A DNA stretch of 64,000 bases, taken from the NCBI GenBank assembly GCA_001600455.1, contig BCKC01000005.1:2542001-2606000 (forward strand), given 5' to 3'. Positions within the stretch are counted from its first letter, which is position 1, and each line of letters starts with the position of its first letter. This DNA comes from Endocalyx cinctus. Its lineage: Eukaryota > Ascomycota > Sordariomycetes > Amphisphaeriales > Apiosporaceae. Under the pieces are notes generated by a model. It did no database searches, was not told the DNA's origin, and saw nothing but the letters and a program-made list of their open reading frames with translations. Of this stretch, positions 26,563 through 40,394 are shown in pieces. A program made the translations under genes and the position numbers.

Positions 26563-26634
26563 GCTCAATTCAAAATATACCTATTATACTTTTTTTTTTT
26601 AATCAAGTATATTAGGTATATTTTGTTATTGAGC
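26563..26634. repeat. Imperfect 30-base inverted repeat (hairpin)
   Basis: Left arm 26563-26591 and right arm 26605-26634 are complementary at about 27 of 30 positions, separated by about 13 bases of T-rich sequence. Arms begin and end with GCTCAAT/ATTGAGC. It lies 68-139 bases upstream of the coiled-coil gene start on the minus strand, so in the promoter or 5' leader. It could be a leader hairpin or the remnant of a small foldback element. No target-site duplication was established. Confidence 0.7.
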
Positions 26635-27037
26635 ATGAGCAGATAATATCAAGAAGAGGGTAAAATGGGGAAATCAATCCGGAAGGGATTGTTTTGTTGA
26701 CCGCTTTTAATAAGCGGCAGAGCAATATAGCTCAAGAAAAGGCGGCCGCGCGAAGTGAATCACCTGAATGCATACATTGGAGATAAAGAGGGCGATGCTT
26801 ATGATTTTTTTTTTTTTTTTTAATTAGTGCGGAAAGTCCGAGGATATTGGGGACGTATACGTCGACGGATACTGGTTATTCACCGTACTGTTTTCTTTTT
26901 GTTTGTTACTGTTTGAAGAGAACGGTCCGATTCGACTGGTCAAAGAGCGAAAGCAAAGGTGGGCCAAGGTCAACAACTAAGTGATACGACTATTGCGACT
27001 AATAAATAAGAACATGGGGAACCGGATGTCGATCAGT

Positions 27038-27112
27038 NNTTTTTATTTTCGATGGGTTAACTTTGGNGGGGGGGNGNNNNGNNTTTATTTTATTTTNTTT
27101 TNTTTTTTGTTN
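27038..27112. other. Cluster of ambiguous bases
   Basis: N at 27038-27039, 27067, 27075, 27077-27080, 27082-27083, 27097, 27102 and 27112, within a G run and a T-rich tract. This indicates poor consensus at homopolymers rather than biology. Confidence 0.95.
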
Positions 27113-27696
27113 ATGATATTTAGATAAGTAAATAAATAAATAAATAGATAGATAAATCAATAAAGAAATTGTTAATTTAAATCAAAAAGTAAGATCCCGT
27201 TCAAATAACGGGATAAGATTGAAGTTTTGGGAGGGGGGAAAAAGAAAACGGGAAGATGACGAGACGAGACAAGAAAGAAAATGTTGAATGAAGTGGTGAG
27301 GTGAGAGAGAATACCGAAGAGTACGCTACTCCGTTCTACGCTATTAATTCGATGATTATGTGTTTACGATTGAGGCGGGGGTGAGTGCGGGTTAATAGAT
27401 ATAATTGGTCAGATTATAACCCAGCAACGAGAATGAAGGAAGTGTAGGAAGAGGCGGGTGAGGGAGGCGGAGGAGGCGGATGTAATTGTCCCCGCTGGCT
27501 GGACAAAGTTAAAACTGGCTTTTTGTTCTTCGATCTTCTGTTTCTTTTCTTGCTTTCTTTCTTTCTTTCTTTGTTTTACTATGTACGGAGTATTATATTT
27601 ACCTTACAGTAGTATCAAGTATTGTTTTACCTTATCTGACATTTAACTTGTCACTTGAGAGATTTAACGTCCACGTAAACATTAGCAACATACCCG

Positions 27697-27850
27697 TAGA
27701 CCTAAGCTACCTAAGTACCCCTAGCTAGGTACCTACCTAAGGTAAGTCTACTAGGTTACTTACTTAGCTGCCTAGGTACATGTACTCCGTACAAAGTAAT
27801 ACCTAGGTACGTATCTGCTCTAGGTAAGTACAGTATACTACCGATATCAT
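27697..27850. repeat. Dense palindromic-motif cluster (CCTAGG/TAGGTA, ACTCCGTAC)
   Basis: Within about 150 bases there are repeated CTAGGTA, TACCTA and CCTAGGTA units on both strands and TGTACTCCGTAC. The same two motif families recur through the window (for example near 1080-1330, 14010-14110, 14737, 16393, 16667, 27583, 32762, 48770-48890), always outside the recognised genes. They are self-complementary or nearly so. Confidence 0.65.
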
Positions 27851-28876
27851 ACACCTCGAATAATTTAAGTTACTAGTATTCATATAGTACTGTATATCTC
27901 CATACCTACCTAGATACATACATATGTAGGTTAGTTATGTCCACGGGTATACTATGTAAGAAAACTGTCAGTATAATTCGTAATAAATGTAATGATTGGA
28001 CGGTATCTGGAATTACCTGAGAGACTTCTAGTGTAAAGAGACCACTTACAAAAAAAAAGAGGGGGAGAAAGTACCAACCAAAAAAAAGGGGGGGGAAGAT
28101 CATCATTTAGTACATCAGCCTCATCTGAGGGGACCACATTTCCTCATTCCATTTTCAGTATTTGCACGTGCCAATGTCAAATCAAGCAAAAGGGAGTGGA
28201 CTTGACCTGACCTTCTAAATGGGGTAGGCGGCGGGGGGAGCGAGGGTGTGGAATTTTGCTGTTTTATCGGTGATCCGTTGATTGTTGTTCAATCATCATT
28301 CACCGCCTTAAAAAAAAAAAACAGTTCATCAAATATACCCTGCGTAGTCTGTCTGCGTTTTTTACCGCTAGATAGAAGATAGGGGGAAGAAAGGGGGAAA
28401 AAACAAACGTAAAAGCTCTGCTACAAATTAACGATGGAAATTAATGATGGCGTTGCTATGGCTGACCAGCTGGACGGGAGACACATCTAGCATATGTAAA
28501 TATATGTAAATATATATATGTATATGCAAATGTAAATGTAAATATAAATGTAAATTCAAAATATACGTTATATGTAAAGAGAGATAGGTAGGTAATAAGG
28601 ATGATCTTGGCATTATTGAATTAGATGCGTCAATTCAAATCCATGCTGTGTAATCACGCCTGCACCAATCATTGATCTTTGACACTTGTTTTGAAACATC
28701 TCCCTCGTCATTCAAACCCTAGGCGTAGATGCTAATTATGTCTATGTATGATCTGGCATCTGCACATCTGACAACTTAGCGAGATGTAATACCCTAATCG
28801 ATATCTTCTCCATGGGAGAGATGGGGGGGGAAAGAAGCAGAGGGGAAACAAAAAAGGGAAGAGGTTCAAAGTAAAA

Positions 28877-28903
28877 CATAATAATAATAATAATAATAAT
28901 ATA
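28877..28903. repeat. ATA trinucleotide microsatellite
   Basis: About nine ATA/AAT units in intergenic sequence. Confidence 0.85.
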
Positions 28904-31900
28904 CAAGATATAGTATGCTTTGAGGCATGATGTTAAAGTAGGTAGAACATGAGACCTCCGTTAGATCATCAGGATATTCCGATATCCAACGATCGATGTA
29001 AAGTTGACGTCTCTTGACGGTACGTACGATGTCTCGGAATATCAATCACCACTTGTGATTCATGTCGCGTCATACGAAATTCATGCTTGTAAAAAAGCAG
29101 CAGGTAAGAAGTATAAACTGATTCATAGTGATAATCATCAGCATTTCGTGTTTGACATGTAAGAAGGTAATTTGACTCAGCCATATAAATCCGAGCGACT
29201 GCACGACTAGATCATCTAGCGATGAAATATGATTCTAACGTGTCAAGTCAATTGCGCTTTTACTTTACTTTATTTTTTTTTTCTTGTTTCTTCTCTTCCT
29301 TATAAAGGGTTATGCTATGCATACGTCGGCGATCGGTCGGCTAGCTTGACGAGATCAATTCGGCGTGAGAGAAGAAGAAAAAAAAGAAGTAGAAGCATCA
29401 TCGTGCTTTCGTGACGACGCGCGTCACCGGTGTGACCAAAGCCCGGTGTGTAAAGGAATCTGTAATCATAAAAAAAAAGAGAAGTAATGGAGTAAGCACT
29501 TCGACCGTATATAATACCTATAAAATACATATGGAATACAGGAAAAGTTTTTTTCCCATCGCTTCATCTCGTGTAACACCAACCCATCTGCAGCTGCGGC
29601 ATCGTTCGATGTACACCGAGGAGAGCCAATATTCTCTTCTCTTCATCCTGATTCTTCTTCACAAGAGCGCAAATTATTCATGCTGCATATACTCAACTTC
29701 AATATACTTCAGAAACGGCCCAGGTTCGAATGGTTTCATTCAAAGAGGCGGCACAAGATCCCTATGTAGGATTTCCACGGTCGTGATTTTACGGCGGTGA
29801 GATCAGACCCCTTCAATTGAAGACTTGCACCACGTTTCCTTTCTTTCGAGCGTGTCGGAATAAGGAATAACTAACGAGGAATATTAAAAAAAAAAAAGTG
29901 GCGGTGAGTCGACGGCAGCACCCGTTCTTCCCAGGATATATGCAAGTGGAGAGAAGAGATGGAATGCAACATGTTGTATCATGGTCCGTGATAGAATACG
30001 CACGGCATTGACGCTGCGTTCATGTGAAATTCATTATCCCATGCACGGTATATACTACCTACTTGAATGAACTAACAGACATGTTGAAATAGCAGTTCCC
30101 TGCAATAATACAGGAACGAGAGATATTTTCCGTTGGAAGCAAAACTCTTTCTTACCTGTCCGAGCTTTTCTTAATTTATTGGAAGTATAAGCTAAAAGAT
30201 GGGAACAACCCGGACATTGTGCCGTCCTGGTCGAAGAACAAAGTGTGGTTTCATTCGGATGCACCGTCCTAGGACGCGGCCCTGACGAAGGATTAGTATC
30301 CTTGAAACCCACCACCGAGCCTCACCACCCTAACGAGCTTGACAAAGTCAAAATGTCGTCACATTTAGCGCGTCAACCAGAACCACTTGCGTGATTTCGG
30401 TCCGTTGGGTCCTCCTCGTTCCAGACGGCCATGTTATTCGATCGCCTGATCCAGATAGGAATATGCCTTGTATCCCGGTTAAGGGGCGACAAGTAAATTT
30501 CCAATCTGTGGCATCGAGGCCTCAAGACACACGCCTGTAGTGGTTTAAGACCGCCCCGGTTAAACCCATGCTCTCTCTATCTCTTCCTCTCTCTCATAAA
30601 CCTCAACAGTGAGTGGAACAATCCGAAATAAGTCACTTCGGTCCAGGATCAATTCCGTTCCGGTCAAGGAGTGACCAGTTCGGGAACCACCCGGTTTTCT
30701 CCGGGTCGCATTCAGTCACCTTCGGTAATTCTAGCGGCGAATTATCTTCACAAACGGCTGAGAAACCCTAGTTATTAAAGGACAGCTTGCTTTACAAGTT
30801 AATATTGTCATAGCAAGTCGCTTTTTTAAACTTGGAAGCGGTGAGTCACTCACCAGTGTTCGAGTGCTCGAGTGTCCTTGTCCTTGAACTTACCTATTTC
30901 TCCCCCTTTTGCCACGCGGAAGAGCCCTCTGTCGATAGCACATATATTAATGAAATACGGTTGAAGATATGCTTAACGAGCCCAGCGCTCATGGGCTATA
31001 CTCTAGAAAACAGGCCAATCAAGTACAGGCTTTTCAGATCTAGTCAACGTGGCTCTCTAGATATCACTCATTTATTCCCGACCAGCACGATAGGTAGGAT
31101 TATCCCATGATGCAATAGGTTTGTGAAGATCAATCACCGCTTTTGTCCCCATATACGGCGTCTTCACTGGCATATCAGTAATACGGGTTGTATCTTGCTT
31201 GTATTCTCTAGTACTTACAACTCTTTACTCAACGTATCTCACCCGTGGGAACTAAGTCTCACCATATCGTGCTCTTCCCTCTCAGTCTTCACGGCCATGA
31301 AGATCAGCGCACGTGCTGCTCCGAGCTCTCGCTCTGTTTGGTGGAGTCCACGAGATGCGAAATGAGGGGAAGGGTGGAAGTCGAGCGGCATAGCGATGTC
31401 CGCGGATCTTCCCAAGCAAGAGGCCATAACTGGAATGCCGAGTGCTGCCACTTCATAGCCGTAAATAAAGAGATAGCGTAAAACTAAACCCTCATAGGAA
31501 GGACCTTTATAGGCTCTGCCAAACGGGGGAACAATAGCATCGATCTCTTTTCAAGAATGGTAGGCCTTCACTTAATATCATAATACTCGGGCGCTTTACG
31601 CTTGTGATCGGCGTGAGAAGGCCTTTTCTTGGTGACGAGATCGCGAGGCTGTTAAGTATCAAGTCGCCTAACGCCACCCCAGGTTCTCATCGCCTCATCT
31701 GTCGTGGAATGTGGGCATAGTAATAAAGTGAAGGTTGCCACTCATGACTGACCCTTTATCGTGACAGTGGTCATATGGTCTGTTGATCGTTAATGGAAGA
31801 ATTATATGTCTTAACGAGTAATATCAATACACCTCCCCAGAGGTTGCTAGATCTTAGCCAGTCAGTATCGCAGGGAGCAGAATGAGCCGACATTCTATAG

Positions 31901-33698
31901 ACCTATAATGGCGCAAGCCTGCAGGTAATCGACTTGGGAAAGTTCTTCCACATTAAGTGGCAAACTGTATACGATGCGCTCCTAGTCATCCTGAAATAAT
32001 CGAAAGAGATCTGATGGAAAAATGTACATCAGGCGTCATCATAGAGTGCTGCAGGCATTGACCGCTAGATGCGCAAAAAGAAGGAGGGAGGATCGAAAAT
32101 AAAAAAAAAATTAAGAACGATAAAAAAAAAAAAAAACCGACGAGGTCAGGGTTGTGATTCTGAACGAGCGTAACCATATCACGGACGGAGAAATAACCAC
32201 CTCTCTACTTTGCATCTGAAAAGGATGCTTGCCAATAGAGGAATTCACCATTTCTGTGAAGACAGCAGCGGTTTAATTTGGCACCTCATTTCAATTTCAG
32301 CTTGTGGACTTTTGTGTCATAAAGTAGATCGGGGTTTCGGAATGTTCCTACTGTCAGATACGGCTTTGGAGAAAGACAACCTCTTAAAACGACACATCGA
32401 CTGCGCACTTGCATATGCATGTTAAAAGCATGCATAAGCGACGCAATTGCACAGGTTTTGACGTACATTGAAGAAGTAGGTAAGGTGCCCAGTCTGCCAG
32501 TATGATGTTAGAATCGTAACGTGCGGTACAAACAGAGAGCTTTTCCTTTTGGGCAAGAGAGAGAATAAATCGAAAAGTTCTCTTAGGGCTTAATTTACCC
32601 ATGAACATAGTAATCCGCCGCAGAAGACCTAGATGCACATCATCTAGTGAGTCCGGATGTATCTCTTGCTTCCGCGACGCATGTCTCCCGCTGTGGGCCA
32701 CATAAGGTATTCTGGCTTGGGTCAGGTTCCACTGGGAGATGGTACCGTGAGCGGCCGGATATACTCCGTAAACATTTTAACACTGTCGTTATGATATAAT
32801 ATAGGTCTCTGCTCGGTGCCACGTTCGGTAGGTAGTTTGCAGCTTTGCGCACGGAATGGATCGTTCCCGCTCTGGGCCGATTTCTGTAAGGCGGAAACCC
32901 TTCATTAACTTAGCTAATAGACCCTGGATCGCATGGTCGATCCCGAACCTGCCAGCGTATTGCGACGATCGATGATATTCTAGGCATTAGTAGCATGTAG
33001 CAGATTAGTTGCCAAGGCAGCACATGATTTCTGTCATGTTCATCTGTACATTACGAAAAGTTTACCTAGAGTACTTACGAGATACTTCCATCGCCCTCAG
33101 AGTACCAGGGGAGGGTGGGAAGAAAATAACAAAACCCTACAAGGCATTATTCGGTAAATCTGAAGAGCCTTTGGGCTAATAGTAAAATCCCACCCTACCT
33201 GCATTCTTCAAAATTTCGGGGTGGATTCAACCCAACGACCTGGTATCTAAGCGAAGACCTAGGTAGCAAGGGGCCCACGGGATTTAGTTGTGATAATGTC
33301 ACAGCATTGGTTGTAACAAAATCTGGCCGTGATTTTTATTCTTAATTTCTTTTTTTTTCCCGGAAAATTTACAATGACTATGACGATACCAGTTCACCTT
33401 CAGTAAAAACCATGCCGCAGAGGATTAAAAAAAAAGGAAACCGAATAGCTTACCATGCCAGAACATTTCTTGTTGTAATGTACATATGTGCGTAGATGAA
33501 ATATTTCGGAAGAAAGAGAGGAACCTTGTCGGGTAGTCTAGCTAGAAATAGGCAATACATGAGTAAGCTGCAGTACTATGTGCAAGGAAGGCGTTGACGG
33601 AGCGTGATTATTAGGTTGTGTGTGGTTCTCTTACAGCCTACCTGCCTACCTGCCTAGCTACGTAGTAGTAGAATCGTTAGGATTCGGATGTGCCGAAA

Positions 33699-33742
33699 TT
33701 TTATTTTATTTTATTTTATTTTATTTTATTTTATTTTATTTA
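33699..33742. repeat. TTTTA pentanucleotide microsatellite
   Basis: About eight to nine exact TTTTA units in intergenic sequence. Confidence 0.9.
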
Positions 33743-36700
33743 ATGATATTATGTTATACCGAGTATATGTTAAGGTCTTAGGTTAGGCTGTCAGGAAGAT
33801 CATGTTCTGGGTTTAGAAATTATGATATTGTGACATTACCTAGTATTATCGTTTGATATATTGTCATAGTACCTACCTTTTCCTGTACGTGTAACATAAT
33901 TGTCACCTCTAAAACGCCTTGAAATGACGGCGTTGTCATCGCACGATTGGAATCATCTGTTCTAAAATTACTATGATGTCGAATTTCAGTTCGGAAGTTT
34001 AGAGAAATTCTACCACACTAAGCCAAGAAAAAAAAAAACGTCGTGTTTTATCCCGTAGAATACTCGCCTGAATGATGCGGTGATTAGTTGCTAATTCTAG
34101 CACCCGCTGCATAAGTCTGTTGTATTCGCCCACGCTGGAGCTTGCATTGGGAACTCACCCAAGTCTCAAGTTCAATTTTTATTATTACCTTGCAGGTGAT
34201 TGCCACGTTTTACCGTTCGTTTTGTTTCTTTGGGTGACTCCTGAAAAATTTTCTCCCTTCCCCTGAGAAGCACATCCTCCAAGTAACCGCAGTTTCTCAC
34301 CGATGAGGCACGTCATAGAAACATCCGGTCCCATTCTTCTCTAAAGCTTGCATCTCTCTTCATTTCTGACCTGAGTGGGATGCGATATTCGAAAGAGAGA
34401 AGACGTAGGAAGATACGACGATACCCTAGAGAGATTACTTAGTATAGAATTATGTTGCTACACTTGATGTAAGACAAGTAAGTAAGTACACTATGTAACA
34501 TAGTAAGTTGTGGGGGATCACGATCCCCTCATATTTCATAAACAAAATATGCTTATATCAGATATAGTAAACATAATCATGTTCAATAAGTATAAAGTGT
34601 AAACTTATTTGAAATATGCGCTTAACAGTTCTATGCTTTGAAGCCTTTTTTTTTTTTTTTATGTGCCCTTCATTATTTATTATTCTCTTTTATACGCTGG
34701 GGTTTCAATGCGCTTGACGGCCCGCATATGGGCCTATATGGCGCAATGTTGGTGTGGGTGAACATTGGGTCAGATACGTGCAACCGGGAAAAGTGACACA
34801 TAAATCAAGATTGAACAAGTTAATGGGCGAGGCTAGATCTCGAGCCTTCGCGAACTTCTCATTTATGTTTATTATTAGCTTTTTGATCTATATCGTCTTG
34901 CGACTTTGTCAAGTGAGATAAATGATTTTTTTTTTTAGCGACAACCGCGCGAGCAGAGATTGGAGTTGGACGAATGACGAGTAAGACACGTAGCGGCTGT
35001 ATGTATTATTTCATCCCGGTATTGTATTCTTTACCAAAGGAGTAAAGTGCAGAGTCTAACATGCAGTGATTCGATAATAAGACGTTGTCCGGAAGTCTAG
35101 CATATTTATTTTTGTATTTAAATTTGTGTTAAGATGAGTTTATGATAAGTTCTTGTGGAAAGGTGGATGGGCAGACGTCTAAAGAACTTAGAAGTATTTG
35201 CCGTAACCCGTATATTATCACTAAACGCCTGACGCTGTCAAAAATAAACGCAGTATCACGGTATTATCCATGTACGTCAATTTTCTTCTTATTCTTTCCA
35301 CCCTCCTCCTCTTTTTCTTCTTCTTATTCTTTCCCTGCTCCTATCTCGTCGGCTACCAAATTCAAGTAATTAAGCCCTGACCATCGTCTACAGGGGGAGG
35401 GGGGGTTATCACAAAAACGTCGAGCTGCATGCTGTCTAACTCCCATAAAAATCGAAACGATGTTTCCCCACGTTATGGTGGGTACAATATGTATGTACGG
35501 ACCGTGATAGTCGTCGATTCTAACATGTGTTAATGAGTTGCAGGAATCGAGTAGTTTGTAGTTTTTATTTAGTATTATTATTATTATTATTTTCTCTTAC
35601 AAGATTTGTTAAAAAAAAAAAAAGAATAATGGGATGGATGGTTCATTCCCCTGTCCTGGATACTGAAACTCCGACATCTACCGAAGGTATCTGCCTTGGT
35701 TAAGTCTATTGTGACTATCCTTTTCAACTCTTCTCCCCTTGAAAGGATAATCTAGGCCTGCATGACGTTAAAATTGTCGACAGATATTTGCTGTTATGCA
35801 TCGTGAAAGTCTTCCATGATTTGGAATTTACGAGATATACATCGTTATGGATGCATTCGTGACCAACTCGTTCGTGTGAGCATCTATACTACATATATCT
35901 ACACTAAGTAAAGTATTATAGATATGTCAGCTAATAGTAACCCGCTTACCCAATCGCCTCAGCTGTTTTGATTAACCTTATTATAATGACATGATTCAAA
36001 ATTCTAACCACTAATTGTACCCTTCAAGATGACGCGTGACGACGCAACGGCCGGATTGCTTCATTCCGTCATTCGAGATATTGAAACCCTAATACAGCGA
36101 ATCAATAACTTGCTCAAATCCATTTTAGTGAGAAGGTGCATTACGATATACGCATCTTGAATGCATATCCTATGCCCCCCTCCCTATCATCAGAGGATCA
36201 CGCACATAATAAATTATGCATATACGTATACGTCAAAAAAATATAGGGGTTCCAGTCGTAAGATTTTTCTTCCGAAAATAATCACCGAATCTCTGCTGCA
36301 TTTGAGATCAAGATTCAAAAATGTTGTCAAGATCTACATGAGCATCTACATGAGCTGCAGCGTTTCCCAGTGCGCTGTAACCTTACGTGTACTCCGAGTT
36401 GTGGATGTCACGCAACGGATCCGTGGCCGATAGACTCGATGATTGATTTACCCACATTACCGAGAAGTCAAAGTGTTAGTGTGGCAGCCCTAAGCGATTC
36501 CCCCGTGCCGCATATTCGAAGGCTGAGAGCGAGTTCGGACAACTATGGCGGTATGGGTGACAATGACAACGTAGGAAAATCAATCATCCTAGACAAGGCC
36601 GACCAAGTCATTGGTCAATGGCTCTCAGATCATCCAAGGATACCCCAATTTCTACCTCCATATACTTCTTTTTTACCCCTATTTTCCCCTCTCGATGACA

Positions 36701-39700
36701 GGATGTGATGAAATGTGTAACTCATTTTTTTTCCGTCTCCAGTCGCTTTAATTCCTTGCCTGATCGATCTTCTATGCAAGTGTGTCGCGCCTTGTGTTTC
36801 CCCAAGCCACCGGTTTTTATTTTCTGAATTTCTTTTTTTCCTATTTAATTCTTTTCTTTTCATATACTCATTTCAGCCGAACCAGCTTACATAGATGCGT
36901 CATGTAAGGTACTTATTGGTAGAAAATATGTTTTGATATAGATATATATATAATCTCCTTTTTTTTTTCTTTTTTTTAATATTGCTTCGGTTCCTTGGAT
37001 CCTCTTCTTACACAATTTATAGCGTAGCCATAACTATATGTCGAACGGAACTTACCCAACGGGAATTAGTGTGATATAAGGGATTTTTGTTACATCTATA
37101 CCCTTGCTTGTTAAAGTAAGCCTCAATTCGTAAATACCAGCATTTGGCTTCTCTTCTCATTTTGTTTTAATCAATATTGATTTCAAGTTTCCTGATCGAA
37201 CCATGTGAAGAATTATTATGTTTGTCGGCCGTAGCGACAGCCATAGTGTGACGCCAGGCCAGGATTGAGGATAATCGTAGCTTTGGAAACCCTGTCGTTG
37301 CCATCTTCAACGGGCAGGTCATTTCTGGGCTTGCATATTGCAACACATATAGTGTATATACGTTTTTTTTCCCGCTGCTTCTCCCTATTGGTAAAACACT
37401 TACTACCATGTTTATCGTACTTAAGTCTTAGGTAAAAGAGAAGGGAAAGGAGGGAAGAAAAAAAGGAGAAGAAAGAGCTTGACTGTCGTAGTGCTCGTCA
37501 TGTTCATTCACCATGCCTGTCTGTCCAGGGACTTAAAGGAAGAGCGGAATAAGAGCGCCCATGCTTGTACATAACAGTAGATTATATAGGCAGAAATTTA
37601 TGTACATGTAGAAACAATATATATGCAGCTTACGGGAAATATGCACAGCATCTAAATCACACAGAAAATGTGAATTTACATACATTTCTCGCCATATACA
37701 CAAGAATGTATATATTATAAACGGCATAAAACGTGGGGATAGATTAAGTGATCTCCTCGGCAGAAGCAGTTTCTCAGATAGATTCGCCTCTCGTGTCGTG
37801 GAAGGTGATGCATACCTAGGTATGTAATTATGCAGTCATACCCAGATAGCAGCTTATTCATTTTAGAGGTATATAGAAGCACCAAGCACTTAGTATACAG
37901 CATATAGCTACACAAAGCTTCTAGAATTTCGCCTCTCTCTGAGGTGTATACCTTTGTTAGTTATTGGTATATATACGGCTCCGATGTACCCAGACCTGGG
38001 GCGTTCATGGTTCGATTGCCTCTGTAAAGAACGAGCAGGTTACTCACCCATCACCCATGCGCCGCCATACATATGCAGTAATGTCGTGCCTGAGCGTGGC
38101 TATACTACATGCCTATCTAGAAATCTAAGTCAAGTATGCAAGGTGAGATACGCTGCTAGGGTAGGTCACGGAAACGGCAGTCGACTTTACACTGTATAAA
38201 AATAGTTTGTTTCCTGTTTTATAAACTTGTAGTATACACGCATACACGTAGCGGTACTAGGAATTCCTCCCCGTATACCCGAAAACCTCACGATGAGAAT
38301 ACCGTAAATGCGTAATGTGCTGAGGTAATAAATACCCTGGGCTGCCTGGATTACTTTACTGGACATCAAGTCATATTACAATATCAACACACATTAAGTA
38401 GGATATCCGAAATATTAAATACTCAAGTTCAAGAAAGATCCCGGGCTGGATTTGAGATACGATAATTGTTGTTGCACTCAAAGAGCTATCTAGCCGGGGG
38501 TCTAAAAGGTTAGCGTCGATCATATAGATCGATTATGTTCCGTATGTCAAGAGAAATCGCATGTTTTTAATGTATGAACCGCTCGGATGGCGGAGCATTA
38601 GCCCGAATATTGATCACTTAAGTAGACCACATATAAGAGGCGGCTGAATTTTGTTTCTTTTCATTTTTATTTTCATTTCAGCAATGCGACTGTAGTCGGC
38701 TTGTTTTGCTTGATCAGTTTAAGCCCGAGATGATATTTTCTAAAATGGGATAATCACTACACGTAGGCATGCTAACTACCTGGGTATACGGTACAGTACA
38801 ACCTCGCTCTTGATTTTTCTCGTCGAATTTCAAGAAGGTAACGATTGTGCCGTTTCTTACGACTAAGTATTATACGAGAAGCAGGTGATTTGTGACACGG
38901 CCCTTTCCTCGTTACTAGATCAATAGCGCGTAGGGAATTTTCATGGATATAAACCTAGGAATATAAGAAATAGCGTACGGTCGAACCACGTTGCCGTCAG
39001 TTTTCTATCGTCAACGTCTTGAGGCGGCTATGAATAATCGCCAAGTCTTGACCATGTTCCTCGGTGAGTAGATCATTCTACGCCGCTAACAGGCTATCCG
39101 CTAGCAGATCGATTCACATACTCCACACCTAAAATTTCAGCTTTGATTCGCCTACTGATCTGACCTTACCAAATGGTGTGATGACTATCCTGAACCAGTA
39201 ACGGGTCCTCGACCTACCTTTTACCTCTAGAGCCTCTGGCACATGAACATGTTCGCGCGCCTAATCGAATACTTAGAAGGCTGCCGAATATTAGTCGACC
39301 AAAGTTGGAGCGACGATAACCCTAGAATCTGAAGATCCCGTACGATTCTTGCATGCTAGTTAGTGTATCTGATACGAGATCATTTCTCGACTGGAGAAAG
39401 ATCCATCGGAGCAATCCATACATATACATACATGCGTAGGCATATTTATTTGGTTGGTTATCGGGCCTTACGGAGGCCAGGTAGGCATTAACTATGAGCA
39501 TATATAAACTTGTAAGTCGAATAAATGGTTACGTACTTACCTACCGGGGTACCCAAGACATGATATCGAAATATGTCGATATAAAATAGGATCTATCTAT
39601 TTAATCTTTTAACACTATGTTGCAAAAGTGCAACCAACACGTAACTGATTGATTTATCTTAGGTAGGCTATACACAGTGCAGGTATTACATGCGAATATG

Positions 39701-40346
39701 GGTTAAACCCCACTATATGCATATTACGAACCCTAGTTAGCGTACATGTTTGGCCTCTAAGCTCCCTGCTATCGAGGCATCTCCCCTCCCCATAATTCCT
39801 AGTATTGGTCCCTCATAAAACCCCCACTTGGCCTTGGAGGGCCCTGTTGAGGAACTCCACCGTACCCCTCCCCTAGGGTGCATTAGAGGGGCATTTGGGG
39901 TTATGGATCGTTAAAGTAGGGGGACCCCGAGCCTATAACCTAGTTTACCTACAGCGTGCCTACGATACCCCTAGGCAGGTAGCTGCAGCTGCAACTTGAG
40001 TACTAATCTAGGGTATGTTTAGTACAAGTAATAAAGCGCCTATTACTGTGTTAATAGTAGTGTAGTAGTCGACGGGCGAGCGAGCGGCACGAGAGAGGAA
40101 GAAAGATTGGTAGGTTGGACATCTGCGATAGAACGAAGCAAGGGTTATCTTGAAGAAGTCTATCCCCATCCAATCCGAAGACAACCTTGCTTGGTCCTCT
40201 TTTGCTGCTCCTCGCCGAAAAGAGAATGCGGCACCAATCGTTGTTTCTCTATCTGGCCATGTTAATTTTCCAATGCTCATTTATTTGACATCAAAACAAT
40301 TCATCCAATCCCAAAAGTACCGCTATTGTCTGAGCAAGATCAACAT

Positions 40347-40394
40347 ATCTACATCTGTATCTACATCTACATCTACATCTACATCTACATCTAC
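40347..40394. repeat. ATCTAC hexanucleotide repeat
   Basis: About eight ATCTAC units, one altered (ATCTGT), in intergenic sequence. The reading frame across it encodes a Ser-Thr run but has no other coding sign. Confidence 0.9.

Noticed and set aside
30055..30315. Minus-strand open frame with a good donor-like GTAAGA and a possible 56-base intron
   Set aside because: There is no ATG: the frame starts at GTG just after an in-frame stop. The spliced product would be under 70 residues with no recognised family.
36370..36708. Plus-strand open frame with balanced amino-acid composition (ATG at 36441)
   Set aside because: The composition looks coding-like, but there is no recognised relative and no clear splice partner, so it was only noted in the desert entry.
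39031..39170. Short ATG exon (MNNRQVLTMFL) followed by GTGAGT and a TTTCAG acceptor
   Set aside because: The spliced frame stops after 18 residues. Too little to call a gene or a secreted-protein relic.
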